NCBI GenBank assembly: GCA_002099365.1
Contig: MSED01000006.1
Span: 1,302,001 to 1,366,000 of the forward strand
Source: Phialophora verrucosa
Lineage: Eukaryota > Ascomycota > Eurotiomycetes > Chaetothyriales > Herpotrichiellaceae
DNA: 64,000 nt
Direction of reading: 5' to 3'
Under the pieces are notes generated by a model. It saw nothing but the letters and a program-made list of their open reading frames with translations. It ran no database searches and was not told the origin of the DNA. Below, in pieces: positions 1-11,005 of the stretch. Within the stretch, counting starts at the first letter, position 1. Each line of letters starts with the position of its first letter. The translations under genes were made by a program, and so were the position numbers.

Positions 1-659
1 ACCGGCAGCGTCCCCGTAAATGTCACCCGCGCAATGGGCGGGATCTGCCACCACGTGCGACCTGTGGCAAACACACTCGCAGCATCTGAACGCACGATAG
101 GCGTACCGAGACAGTTAACACCGCCATAAGTATTTGAATGGCTATCCGAAGCCACAACAAGTGTGCCTGGCCATGCATATCCTTCTTCAACCATGATTTG
201 ATGACCGATTCCCCGCCCCGCTGGATAAAAGTCAATGCCGTGCGTCTTTGCAAACTCCTCTATTTGTTGGTATTTTTTAAGATTCGACTCGTCTCTATTC
301 TGAATATCGTGATCCAAGGTCATGACAATCTGCTTGTTATCATGAATCTTCGATGCTCCCATAGACATAAATTTGGCGGCGACGGGCCGCGAGTTATCAT
401 GTGTCATACAGTAGGACGGTGCAAGACTGACGTAGTCGCCAGCCCTAACGAGCTTTCCTTCTGGTAGACCGACGGCATAACGTTGTACAATTTTTTCCGT
501 CAAGGTCTGCGGAGTCTTCGGTTGTCTTTTCATGGAGGTGAGCAAGGCCGATGTAGAAGGATCCTCAAGCTGCGCGTGGAAGGCTTCGGCTCGATAGGGG
601 GTCGTCGTGCTGAGATAGCGGGACCACACGTGCCTCGAGACATGCCGCAACTTCTGCAT
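1..659 (-). CDS. LYS4: Homoaconitase, mitochondrial (5' part; gene runs off the left edge)
   Basis: Homoaconitase is the 4Fe-4S enzyme that converts homocitrate/homoaconitate to homoisocitrate in the fungal alpha-aminoadipate lysine pathway, in mitochondria. The minus frame from ATG 659 stays open for 219 codons to the edge. It starts with an Arg/Ser/Thr-rich, acid-poor stretch (RHVSRHVWSRYLSTTTPYR), a typical mitochondrial presequence. Aconitase-fold segments follow: TLTEKIVQRYAVGLPEGK, TLDHDIQNRDESNL, YPAGRGIGHQ, EEGYAWPGT, ASDSHSNTYGG and GRTWWQIPP. The SDSHSN and LDHD motifs contribute to the active site in this family. A TAG lies in frame four codons upstream of the ATG, which fixes the start. 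The three cluster-ligand cysteines and the C-terminal swivel domain lie outside the window. Assignment to homoaconitase rather than aconitase or isopropylmalate isomerase rests on family resemblance of these segments. Confidence 0.9.
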   Translation of the reverse strand, partial: MQKLRHVSRHVWSRYLSTTTPYRAEAFHAQLEDPSTSALLTSMKRQPKTPQTLTEKIVQRYAVGLPEGKLVRAGDYVSLAPSYCMTHDNSRPVAAKFMSMGASKIHDNKQIVMTLDHDIQNRDESNLKKYQQIEEFAKTHGIDFYPAGRGIGHQIMVEEGYAWPGTLVVASDSHSNTYGGVNCLGTPIVRSDAASVFATGRTWWQIPPIARVTFTGTLP

Positions 660-2002
660 TTTCCTGCTCTAAAGACCGCACGGGAGGAGCCCCAAGATAA
701 GCGCACTCATGCAGGTTTTCAAGGGCACACCTAAAACTTCAAGAACAGTCAGATCTCACAGAATGATAAGCAGAGGAAGCTCAACTCACTGATCGCGACC
801 TCGTTTTGCGATAATTAAGAAGACCGGGAAAACTTGGAGACGTCGCCACCCTCCTCACGAAGTAGCGAGATCAAACAGGGTGACCTTGACAAGAGATCTG
901 GTGCCGGGGCCCAGTTGTGGTATTATTAGGGCCGCGATCAAGAAGAGAAGCTGTCCTCTTGGTTCAGCAGCGTGGTGGGAAGGGTTGTTGATTTTGCTAT
1001 GTTTGACGGGGCCGGGTACTGAATTAATTTATTCTGCTTTGGGCCTTGGCCCTTCTTCCTCCGCAGCGGGGGTACATCGGGGAATACTTATTCCGAGGTA
1101 AAACTTGCTGCGTCAAGGCTCGTACAGACACTTTACAAATGCTCCTACTATTATACACCTGCTGCTCTCGGTATAGGCCTCATTTAGGTGACTTATACCT
1201 ATGACAATTTAGGTGGTTTGATCAACAAGAGCGGCCGGAGATGATGGAAAAGGGGCTTATTCAGATGAGCCTACACTAGCATCTCCGTTTGCTCAAGTCC
1301 TTGGTTGCGGATCCGTGCCCGGAGCTCTGCCTCTTGGGTGGTTGATGAGTGTGCCTTTGGCCCCCAGAGGCCACGAAATGGGACCTGGGGACAATGATTT
1401 GAGCTCGTTCGAGGCATGAATTGGACGAGGCGTGCCAAGTACGGACGTGGCTCGATGAGATTCACAGTGGTTGAGGAAGTTTTCAAGGAAAGGATTAGTG
1501 AGTGTAATGAGGAAGGTTAAGGGAAAGATCATGAGTGTATTCGCGGGGAAATTCTGTGTGCAGGATGCTTGATGCTTGCCCGTGGGCACTTCATTGTCCT
1601 GATCCAGTTATATTACTGCCCAAAAAGGGGAAATAAAGCAATGTGAAGTCACAGTGGCCAGTTCTCAAGGACTGCTTGCCTCACGATGGGTTCAATAACC
1701 ACAAAAATCAGCTGGAATGAACTAAAGTCTTTGCCTACAAGATCATTCAAGACATTACAGGTCAAACGAATGTTGGGGGGAAATTTCCCGCCGAATTGAA
1801 CGGACAGTGCCGCTGCTTTTGGAGGTTTCTTTCGTGGATGCCAAGAACGGACTCTCCTCATACCGTCCCTACCTAAGGTATGTTACCTTTGCTCCAGTCA
1901 GTTCTACTGTTGCAGCGAGCAGGTTTTGCGCCTTAAATATTCGTCGAGTACTCAACCGATCTCGACAGGCTGAATGTAAATCCATATTCATGATTTAAAG
2001 AG
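660..2002. other. Intergenic, no gene recognised
   Basis: Open frames here are 60-100 codons on both strands, overlap one another, and show no recognisable domain or consistent splice structure. The left end should hold the homoaconitase promoter and the right end the leader of the 202-aa ORF. No RNA gene was seen. Confidence 0.6.
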
Positions 2003-2611
2003 ATGTTCAGCTATGCAAGTCCTGAGAAAGCCACCCCTGAGGCGCCGAAGCTGCGACCACTCTTGATAGATCAGCCCGACCCTGAAACACTGCGCGACAT
2101 CATCGCCAATGACCACTTTGGTGGCGAAATGCCACCCTCCATTGTCGAAGCGTGGGTGATGGCACTACAGCCTGGCAGTCGTGTGCCGTTGCCTCCCAAT
2201 GTGAAAGGATTCTATGGTGGAGACCTCAGGGCTTCCATGCCTATTGAAATCGCCCGCGGCTCGTACAAGTTCATCACACACGAGACTGCAGATAAGGAGA
2301 AGATCGAGAAGTACTCTAAGCGCATGTTGATGGCTTTATCGATTGTTGATATCGACGAGGTGTCTCGGGATGAGCCGACTACCGGCGTGCTCACATTGTG
2401 GCATAAGACTCTCGCGCTTGTGAGACTCCCTGACGCAGCTGGTGAGTTGTTGCAGACATTCAGACAGTATGAAGAGCTTCGGCCCAAATCCTCGCTGCCG
2501 GACAGCAAATTGCCACTGCCAGACAGCCTGAAGGCTCGTCTTTTGAACATTGCTGAGCAACTTGGAAATACGGCTGCCACACAACTACTCTCGACACAGC
2601 AGCAGCATTGA
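2003..2611 (+). CDS. Hypothetical protein, 202 aa, family not recognised
   Basis: An uninterrupted 202-codon frame starts at an ATG preceded by AAAGAG and ends with a Gln-rich tail (STQQQH). The protein is soluble-looking with no signal peptide or membrane segment. It has a Pro-rich start (APKLRPLLIDQPDP), a mixed charged/hydrophobic core including MALQPGSRVPLPPNVKGFYGGDL and TTGVLTLWHKTLALVRLP, and a predicted helical C-terminal third (SLKARLLNIAEQLGNTAATQLL). Even amino-acid composition and length favour a real gene over a chance frame, but I recognise no domain. An upstream exon is possible. It sits tandem with the larger gene beginning near 3442, leaving about 0.8 kb between them. Confidence 0.5.
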   Translation: MFSYASPEKATPEAPKLRPLLIDQPDPETLRDIIANDHFGGEMPPSIVEAWVMALQPGSRVPLPPNVKGFYGGDLRASMPIEIARGSYKFITHETADKEKIEKYSKRMLMALSIVDIDEVSRDEPTTGVLTLWHKTLALVRLPDAAGELLQTFRQYEELRPKSSLPDSKLPLPDSLKARLLNIAEQLGNTAATQLLSTQQQH

Positions 2612-3441
2612 AGACACCTGTAAAGACGTCCCTTGTTGTTCTAGCTTAGACCTGCGAAAGAGGTAGATGGAAGGCATCGAAAATGAGTCCCCAAAGCCTT
2701 ACAAGGTACGAAAATCGAGCTCGAGGACGAGGACACTGTCTGCACATTCCATGGCTGCGACCGGCACTCTTTCCATGTATCGGGAAGATGCGCTCAGCAC
2801 CTTCAATATAGCTTACAACAGGATACCTTTTGGTCCCGTACAGGCGCCTTTGCCAGGGTTTCGTGTTCTTGGCATCGAGAGAAAACAGCCTCTAAAAGCA
2901 GCGGAAAATATCCCTGCAATCTGCGTTGAGCTGTGCTCGTAATGAGGTCAACCTTACTCGTCACCAAGTTCGTTTCAGAGCCAAGAAGAGCTAAGCTTCA
3001 ATGAGGCTAATCAGCTGTTGACCCACAGATGGTGGCCAATGATTCGGCTGCATCAGTGGCCAATAAGAGGCACTTCAGTTCTTGCCATCACCCGAAACTT
3101 CGGGCTTCCATGTCAGAGGCTGAAGCAGATCTTCTTGAAGACATTCCGGGCAATTCAAAATGGGCGCATTGGTTCTCAAACGGAGAGTTCACAATGTCTC
3201 GCGGGTACCGGCGCCGACGTTGAGCGAGAGCTTGCTGGAACCGTTGTTGAGCACATCTCATGCACATCCTTGCCATATCGGCGGTGTGTTCTTGCTCAAC
3301 AACGTTCAGATATGCACGGTCGATTTCCACCGTCCTCAACCACCGGCCCCAGCCCAAGAAGCAGACTCGTATGCGTTGTGCTTGCCCGAAGTTGGCGGTG
3401 AATAATTGAGTTGTCTGCAGTCCGATGAAACACACCCGACC
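2612..3441. other. Intergenic or 5' leader of the next gene
   Basis: Short frames (for example 2667-2942, 91 codons, and 3160-3405, 81 codons) are open but unrecognised. They could be untranslated leader or missed upstream exons of the gene starting near 3442. No splice chain joining them in phase was found. Confidence 0.45.
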
Positions 3442-6400
3442 ATGGCCACTAGCAGCTATTCGTGGCATCCGGTACAATATCATGCGCCGCACCCAAAGCT
3501 TTTATCTGCTCCGATCTCTATCGGATGGGGTCCATGCCATCAGGACTCAAGTCCTATCGGATTGAAACTCCAGCACACCAGCAGCAGCAGTGATATCACA
3601 GCACCAACGCCATCGTTACTGTCAAAATGTAGCACTTTGGCTACCAGTGCCGATACCGGAAGCCATTCCAACATATTTTACGACGAACATTGCTATCCAA
3701 CTAGCATTGACGTGTTGGACGAACTTTGGTCCAGAGTCGACGGTTGTATCGATCCATTGAGGATGGATCGCGCTCTAGTAAGACAGGTATATCTGTAGGT
3801 AGCCCCCTTATGGCGGATGTCCCCGCTGTTCTCTGCAATCTCGGATGGGAGGCCGAGGCCATTGACTCTCAATTGCTCGCAGGTGTTGTTAACTAATTGC
3901 AGCTCAGGGATGTTGAACGCGAAACACAGAGAGCTCGAAACCCTGCGAACCCTTGTTCAGGGGCGCCTGAGAGCTTTGCGACTTGCCCTGCCGGAAGTAG
4001 GGGCTTGCAGAAGAGAAATCTGCGCCGACCTAGATCACCTTCAACCGAAGCTCAGGTGGGTAGCAGAACGCAAATACTCCGTTTACATGCTATATGCGCA
4101 TATGTTTTCCAAAATCGGGGACTCTGTGTTGGATCGATTGTGACTTTGTGCGATAAGCTGACTTGTGTCATCCAGATCCATGAAAGCTAAAGCTGAGCTG
4201 AACTACCCTGATGCATACGACCGAGCACTCTCGCAACCGGCACCAAGGGACCAAAGAACAACACTGGATCAAGCAAAGCGGCTGGTTACTAGCGACAATA
4301 TCGAGCGCATGAACCCTATATCCCTCGAAAGCAGAATTCGGGTGGATAAGATGTGGGATGCGCAGAGGGGTTCCGGAAGGGCCGAGCCGAATACTCCTCA
4401 CAAACCATGGGCTGCCTTCAACGGACTTAGAATGCACTCAGAAGGACCTTCTCCGTGCTACAACCCTCGACTCCCTGCACTAGTGCGTGGATATGTGTCC
4501 TTTCTGCCCGAACCTGAGAGGGGGCTCACAGCTTTGCCAGGAACAGCAGAGGATCGCCGAATCCCAAGCGCTGCAAGCGACGCGGAGAGAGCGAGTACTT
4601 GTCCCGCACTACGCACAACTATCGCAAGCTTCCTTCAACTTGCGCTCAACTGGCCAGCATGCTGTCCTTCAAAGGTGATCAAACGAACGTTCAATCGCGA
4701 ATTGATGTTTGCCGTACGCTCTCACGCTCTGAATGCTCTAATTGATCCGTACCAGTATCTACAGCTATGTTCGCTAGACTGCGAGACGATCCTTGATCCC
4801 TATCCGGAGATCAAAGCACTAGGACGTTGGATTAAGTACTACAACCTCCGCGGGTCTCTGCAGATAGAGCCCTCCACTAGAGTGGGGTTTGAAGTACGAG
4901 TATGTCTAAGTGAAACCCTGCACACAGCGAGCAAGATTCAAAGGACATTTCGGATACACATGGACGTGTTTGGCCCGTTAGCGCACCGCTTTGCCATTCC
5001 CTTTCCACAAACGTGGCGAGACTCTCTGCACGCTCAACACGGCGCGGACTATGCGAAGGCCAGACGGGGTAGAGAAGCAGGGATTGCAGCTACCATCAAA
5101 GGGTTGGGAATCTCACACGCGCTCAAGGCTCAGATCTTGGAAGACTATTACCAAATATTTCTGTCGAAGCAGAAAACAATACCAATCGGGCATGCGTCTG
5201 GATGTGATTCCGACCGGACTCCACAGCCTGGTACAGAACCTCCACCTTCCTCCCAGTCAGACACGAATATCGTGAAACCATCCTTCTCCGCAACCTTGCC
5301 GGGAGCAAGGCCCAATGACAATGACACAGATGAAGACGCCACAATTAGCAGAAAGCGAGTCAGGAAAACAGCGGATGAAAAAGAAGCAGAGCTCAGGTGC
5401 CCGGAAGCCGCAGTAGGTCGCGGATACGCCAAGTGTCTAACATACTCGACAAGGCAGGTGCACAGGCTCAAATCGGACCATCTCATGCCGGATCATCAGT
5501 TCCAGAGACACATGCTTGAGATAGGCCGCGGGAAGAGAGGAGAAACAGAGGAGCATAAATGGGTCCGACTCTTCCTCAAGCTGAATCCCGACTGGAACAC
5601 GAACCCACCGTCCCCGTACTATAGTGCGAATTACCAGACGTTACAAGATTTCGGGACCTTCTTGCGGGGGGAAGCAGAGCATTTCCGGCAAGCCGGCTTT
5701 CGGGCTCTTGCTGTCGACCGTGGTATGGCCAATACGCCTGGAAGCAATGTCGACAATCAGGCATCACACTCGCCAACACCGGTCAATCAGCCGTCCCACC
5801 AACTATCCATGCTCAATGACACCTCCGTAACATCGGTGGACGAACGGCCGAATCCGCCGCACCATGCTTCACTTGATGAGCAAGCTTACAGCCTTGCGGG
5901 CATCAACGTGGTCGATTACCATTCAAGCTTGCTTCCCCTACCGTCCAGTTCATCGCGCAGCCTTAGGTACGTCCCACGGACTTCCAGCACCAACTCAAGC
6001 AGGACGTCCCTATCACGGCTGATATCCGGGTCCTCGATGATCAGCTCAGTTCCTTCATCCCACCAGACATTTAGTTCGGCACAGCCGAGTATATGTCGCT
6101 GTAAGAAACACTCAGCTGTCTGCCAGAAGCTACAAAACGCAAGGCCTAGGTTGGAGACTTGCCAGGGCTGTCAAGGCTTATTCTCGTGGTCGGACAAAGC
6201 AACGCCTTTCATCGTTTCCTCCGACACGCCAGACTCGGCGCTTTGTTGCTGCGAATCGCACCGCCAGGAGTGTATTCTCTTCATGGACAAATACGACGCC
6301 GGCAAGTGCACGTGTTGTGAGGGCTGGATGGCCTTTTCAGACCGCGCGACGCCTCTCATCCTGCCGCCATCGAAGTCTGATGCAGCAATGTTAATGGATG

Positions 6401-6480
6401 AAAATGATTTCTCGGACATGATGAATTGGGATGCACCCAGTCTGCAGGTGCCCGAAGGACGAACTACCGAGTTGGTTTGA
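3442..6480 (+). CDS. Large fungal protein (~937 aa) with degenerate zinc-finger region and duplicated Cys-rich C-terminus
   Basis: Proposed exons are 3442-3794, 3903-4055 and 4176-6480. The introns are GTAGGT...TTGCAG and GTGGGT...ATCCAG, and phase is kept at both joins. Exon 2 then encodes a helical stretch (AKHRELETLRTLVQGRL) that runs directly into the long third exon. Around protein residues 575-660, segments such as YAKCLTYSTRQVHRLKSDHL, RGKRGETEEHKWVRLFLKL and PPSPYY match, from memory, the pattern of a fungal family with atypical C2H2 fingers followed by an 'EEDKW...LFP...PSPYY' block, but most Cys/His positions are absent. A Ser-rich low-complexity region follows. The last ~110 residues carry two related units, TCQGCQGLFSWSDKATPFI and KCTCCEGWMAFSDRATPLI. 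A nuclear or regulatory role is inference. The start is tentative: ATG 3442 has an ACC context, but further upstream exons are possible. Confidence 0.6.
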
Positions 6481-7225
6481 TTGGTACCAGGCGGGGCGTT
6501 TGGGGTGTAGATATGTAGAAAGGGACTTCGCAAGAAATGACCAGGCGATACCTCGACGATTTGACGAAATATAATAGTTTGCTAGCGCATGGATCCATCT
6601 GCGATCGGATTTTCCATGCTAGGACCTTGAGCAAGGTTTAATTGAGTACTGAGCATGGGACTCCTGTGCGAGTGCTTATGGACCCGATGCTGATGCCCCC
6701 TTTAACTCTTGCGCGAAGGAGTCAAAGCTGTCTGGACAGTTGCGGCGATACGGAATGTGGCCCGCCCGCGCGAAGCTTGGGACTTCAGAAGCTCTGCATC
6801 GCATCTTTGTCCATAGCAGCCCAAACCGAACTCTGGGAGTGTTGACCACATGTTTCTCGCGCCGTTCCACAAAAGACATGCATTATGGTGCTAAGCCGCA
6901 GGGGATCCTTCTCTCTCATTCTCCCGACCATTGCCACGCCAAACAAATCAAAACGTGAGGAAGTAGGCATGTTCAGCAATGGGACAAGACAGCGCGTGAA
7001 TCCAAGGGCAAAAGTCAGCCTCGTGTTTGCTCGGTTGTCCTCGGAACTGTACATTTGGACTAGCGTAGGTAGTTTCTGTTCGGATGTTGCGCGCAAAGCA
7101 GATGAAGGGATACATGTGGGCCCGTCTTTTCACTTCTCTCCCTGATATGCAAGGGGCCCTGCGAAGTCTCCTGCCCCAACCCTCCACAATGAATCGCGAG
7201 CAGTTGACGTGCACCGATTGATCGC
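6481..7225. other. Intergenic between convergent genes, nothing recognised
   Basis: About 745 bp lie between the 3' ends of the ~937-aa gene and COX6. Several short frames overlap on both strands without domain signal. The stretch presumably holds both 3' UTRs. Confidence 0.6.
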
Positions 7226-7946
7226 TCATGGATTATGGTATGGGCTATCACTGTTGTCGGGGTAGAGGTCCTCCTTCAGATTAACTCCAAGCTCTTCACG
7301 CAGAGGCTTCAGCTCGTCTAGGTATTCTTGGTATTGTTGCGCGTTCTCGACCTTTGCCTTGATGCCTGTAATGTGGAGCATTAGCGACACAATCTCTTCT
7401 CGTGCTGGCCGGTGCAGAATATGCCCACCTTCGAATATCCTCACAGCGGTAGGGTAATCGTTGACACGTCTGGCAGCTTTCAGGGCAGCTGTAACAACAC
7501 CGGGCGAAGGGACAAGATCGTAGGCAAAGGCGTTGTTCAAGTTGCGCTGCGCGGTCAGTTAGACCTGACCAATATGATCCACGCCATGGTCGTACCTGTA
7601 GCTCGAAGACGTCCTGGACGGAATCGAATTCCTTTTCGTATCTGTATGTTCCAGGTCAGCCGAGCTCCACCACACACGGGCTTGTCGTCGGTTTGCGGCC
7701 GCAGGAGCAGATGGACCTCCACAAACGCAATACCGAGCTCTATCTGGGATTGTACCTTGCAGAGAACTCTTCAAACGTCTCATCTTCGTGGCCGGCGCTT
7801 CGTTGAATGGCTGAGGAGCTGAATGAGGCTCTGGCGGAAACGGTTTGAGCTATGGCTGGAGCTCTCCTGAGCGATCGTGTGCAAGGGCGGAAGAACGAGG
7901 AAGTGGCAGGACGAGCAGTCAGACGGAGTACAGCAAGAGAAGCCAT
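7226..7946 (-). CDS. COX6: Cytochrome c oxidase subunit 6 (Va-type)
   Basis: This is a nuclear-encoded structural subunit of respiratory complex IV on the matrix side of the inner membrane. Exons are 7756-7946, 7596-7641 and 7226-7546 (transcription runs right to left), giving 185 aa. Introns are GTACAA...ATACAG and GTACGA...GCGCAG; the middle exon is only 46 nt. The N-terminus MASLAVLRLTARPATSSFF with several Arg and Ser is a mitochondrial presequence. The mature part reads HEDETFEEFSARYEKEFDSV, then VFELQRNLNNAFAYDLVPSP, AARRVNDYPTAVRIFEG and YLDELKPLREELGVNLKEDL, matching fungal Cox6/animal COX5A along its length. The same frame is open 33 codons further upstream, but ATG 7946 begins the presequence and gives the expected length. 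It diverges from the elongase gene across a ~0.9-kb shared upstream region. Confidence 0.95.
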
Positions 7947-8844
7947 GGCGCAGCTGATGAGCGCGGAGGGCAGAGCTGCACAGGTAGGTAGGTGGTAGGA
8001 ATTGTAGACTTTGACGCTGCGGGCAAGTTTTGAATGGGCTGTCAACTGAAGTTCAAAGTCACCTGAGATTCGTCAAGGGTGCGGATTTGAATCCCTTAGC
8101 TTGTGAATGGTTGAAATGACGTGCGTCAGCCAAGATCGCTGGCCCAGGCAAGGCGTGCAAATGGTGTTTTGACGGTGTACGCGTATTGTATTGAGTTGTC
8201 ATCATTTACATTGCCGGTGATTGGCTCAGATGTTCGTCAGATCGAGCTCAAGTCAGGCACTCAGGGCACAAGGCTCTGCACATGTAGTTTCAATATTCGC
8301 TTCTCTTGGCCAGTCCAGTCCAGCTCAGTTCGGTTCCATTCGACAGAATCCAGATCAACATCATTGCTCTGCTTCTACACAGCACCATTCAAGACTCGAT
8401 CTTCGCGGCTATCGTCACCCATACGAGCCGCGCGCGGCAATCGCGATACCTGACCTACGCGGAAATTGACAGCCAGGCACGCAGCGAATGGGAAGCGGCG
8501 GCTGAAGCGGGCCTTGGCTCTCATTACGACAGTGGCTCGCGGGTCGCTCAACAACGATTTTCCCCTGATTGCATCCTTTTTCCATCAGCGAAAATTGCCC
8601 AACCGCGACTGTCCGCCCGATCGCGTTGAGAGGTCCAGATATATCTCATCGTCTCCCACCTCTTCCGGCTGCCCATCTATCTTACCATCTTCTTCTTCTC
8701 GTCCTTCCTTCTTTCTTGTTCTGTTTCGGGCTTCTTGAGTCGATTGTCTCCCGTCGCTCCTTCCGGTCCAATTCGGCGCCTGCGCTCGGCCCTTTCAATT
8801 CATCAGCCTGCGATTCGCGACACCAAGGCCACATCTCGCTCAAC
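7947..8844. promoter_or_regulatory. Shared upstream region of COX6 and the elongase gene
   Basis: About 900 bp separate the two divergent start codons. The side next to the elongase (roughly 8635-8720) is strongly pyrimidine-rich on the plus strand (runs such as TCTTCTTCTCGTCC), as is common just upstream of starts in filamentous fungi. No exact factor site is claimed. Confidence 0.55.
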
Positions 8845-9984
8845 ATGGGTGACATTCTCAAGTCAATCCCTCTTCCTACGCTCGACCGCCCCTTCGGCGT
8901 CGAATTATGGCCTATCTTCGCCAAGGGATACTCGGCCATCTTGGGCTATCCCCCCACAGATTTCAACTTCGAGTCGGGCAAGACCCCTATGTCAACTTTC
9001 AAAGAGACGGTCATCGCTCTGGTCTCGTACTATGTTATCATATTCGGAGGAAGAGAATTGATGAAGCACCGCAAGCCTTTCACGCTGAACGGACTCTTCA
9101 TGGTCCACAACCTCTACCTCACCATCATCAGTGGCGGCTTGTTGGTGCTCTTTATTGAGCAACTGCTCCCCACTCTTGTCCGCAACGGTGTCTTCCATGC
9201 CATCTGCAGCTACGATGGAGGCTGGACCAAAGAGCTGGTCACCCTTTACTACGTACGTCGGATCGCATTGGGCTGTTTTTTTGCACCGCTAATCCTCGCA
9301 GTTGAACTACCTCACCAAGTACCTCGAACTTATCGACACCGTCTTCCTTGTTCTCAAGAAGAAGCCCCTCACTTTTCTTCACACTTACCACCATGGCGCC
9401 ACCGCCCTTCTCTGTTACACCCAGCTTATTGGGCATACCTCGGTTTCCTGGGTCCCCATCACCCTGAATTTGACTGTGCACGTGGTCATGTATTGGTAAG
9501 GCAGCAGTTGATTCCAGATACGAGAGACTGGGGCGCTGACAGTGGCAGGTACTACTTCCAATCCGCGCGAGGCGTCAGGATCTGGTGGAAGAAGTACATC
9601 ACCATCATGCAAATCATCCAATTCGTCATCGATCTCGGCTTCGTCTACTTTGCATCGTACACCTACTTTACCAGCTCCTACTTCACGTGGATGCCCAACG
9701 CAGGCACATGCGCCGGCGAAGAATTCGCTGCGATTGCCGGTCTCGTCATTCTCAGCTCCTACCTCCTGCTCTTTATCTCGTTCTACTTCGCCACCTACCG
9801 CAAGCAGGCTATTCAAGGACGACCGAGAAGAAACACTGGCAGAGAAGCTTTGATCGCTATGAGCGCACTTCCCCTCCCTGATCCACACAAAGGTGCAGAC
9901 GGTGCCGAACTCGACACGAAGGTCAATGGTGCATTCACAACTGGTCGATCGAACGGTCCAACCACAAGATCCCGCAAGGCTTAG
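8845..9984 (+). CDS. Fatty acid elongase, ELO family (3-ketoacyl-CoA synthase)
   Basis: ELO proteins condense malonyl-CoA with long-chain acyl-CoA in the ER, the first step of elongation toward very-long-chain fatty acids for sphingolipids. Exons are 8845-9252, 9302-9495 and 9549-9984, giving 345 aa. Introns are GTACGT...CTCGCAG and GTAAGG...TGGCAG, in phase. Diagnostic features are KYLELIDTVFLVLKKK followed by the HxxHH box HTYHH at residues 163-167, then MYWYYFQSARG and KYITIMQIIQFVIDLGFVYF. Several hydrophobic membrane spans flank these motifs. The C-terminal tail is hydrophilic and Arg/Lys-rich, ending RSRKA. The frame is open upstream of 8845, but MGDILKSIPLP is the natural start and the upstream translation is low-complexity leader. 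Whether it is the ELO2-like or ELO3-like paralogue cannot be decided here. Confidence 0.93.
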   Translation: MGDILKSIPLPTLDRPFGVELWPIFAKGYSAILGYPPTDFNFESGKTPMSTFKETVIALVSYYVIIFGGRELMKHRKPFTLNGLFMVHNLYLTIISGGLLVLFIEQLLPTLVRNGVFHAICSYDGGWTKELVTLYYVRRIALGCFFAPLILAVELPHQVPRTYRHRLPCSQEEAPHFSSHLPPWRHRPSLLHPAYWAYLGFLGPHHPEFDCARGHVLVRQQLIPDTRDWGADSGRYYFQSARGVRIWWKKYITIMQIIQFVIDLGFVYFASYTYFTSSYFTWMPNAGTCAGEEFAAIAGLVILSSYLLLFISFYFATYRKQAIQGRPRRNTGREALIAMSALPLPDPHKGADGAELDTKVNGAFTTGRSNGPTTRSRKA

Positions 9985-11005
9985 ACGGCCCAGGTGGACG
10001 ATCGTTTTGATGAGGAGATATTTCGCGGTTTCATCGCGGCGTTTCGAACGGAAGAAGGCGATGAGGCCGCGAGGATGAGGCGCGTTAGACCGACCAACCA
10101 GTCGGCCACGTCTTTATCAGAACTCTGAGACTCGGCGAGTGTTGGAGCCAAATTCAAGCCCCTGAAGGCTTGGGAGCGGACGGGTGCGATGGACCATGCA
10201 AGAGGATAACAGACTCGACGATGGCCAAGTCGACTGTACAAAAAGTTTCCGGTTTCCTGGTTACGGCGCGGGCGCATTGCATTTATTGCGCGAGACCGAA
10301 AGACGAGGCAGGGGTGTACACAGGCGGGCTCCGAATTTCTCTTTGGCATTGTGTGACTAGAAACTACTTACTACTAATGCACGACCGTCTAATGTGGTGG
10401 TAAAATGGTGAAGGGGGAAAGAGACAGGCTTGTGGTGACAGCCATAAAACTTAAATGAAAAAACATTGAAAAATTGAACTGGATTCTTGTGTCTATCGTA
10501 AAATGTCTACCCTGCCTGCTCAACAACTTGTAGGGATTTGCAAATCCTTCTCTGCATACCGGAGCCGTCTTGTTTGACTTGGACTTGCTTGGAGTTGTGG
10601 CTTCGGCGCGCTCTGAGGGTCCCTAACAGCATGCTTCGAACTTCCCCCAACTTAGTTGCGCAGATTGTCGCAAAATTGCTTGCTCGATGACCTGCTTCTA
10701 GTCATGTAACTCCGTATAGACCAAAACAACCTGCCGGTTCGAACCCTTAGGGCCAATATCGGGGCACGCCCGTCAAAGTATTACTGTGTGAGGAAGCTGC
10801 GATTCTCGGCCCAGCGCCTCGGCGACAGATTCTGACATCCATGGCGGTGCCGGCGTGCATGATCTCGGACTCTCCTTGCTCCGGGACCGTTTCAGCATCT
10901 CGCTCCCAAAGCATAATCATCTGTCGCTGCTCTCGTATTGTGCTGCGTACATGAGGCGCTTCCTCTCATCTGGTACATGTACCACGTTGTGGCCTGCGTG
11001 CCTCG
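9985..11005. other. Intergenic between convergent genes, nothing recognised
   Basis: About 1 kb lies between the elongase and FGAM synthase stop codons. Only short frames are present. A TTCGAAC T-loop-like sequence near 10738 lacks a pairing T-stem and was not called as a tRNA. Confidence 0.6.

Noticed and set aside
2667..2942. 91-codon plus-strand ORF as a separate gene
   Set aside because: Unrecognised, no promoter or splice support; kept only as possible leader.
8569..8844. In-frame upstream extension of the elongase
   Set aside because: The translated leader is low-complexity and pyrimidine-derived; the family N-terminus begins at ATG 8845.
10730..10760. T-loop-like TTCGAAC suggesting a tRNA
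   Set aside because: The five bases on either side do not pair as a T-stem on either strand and no acceptor or anticodon arm could be drawn.
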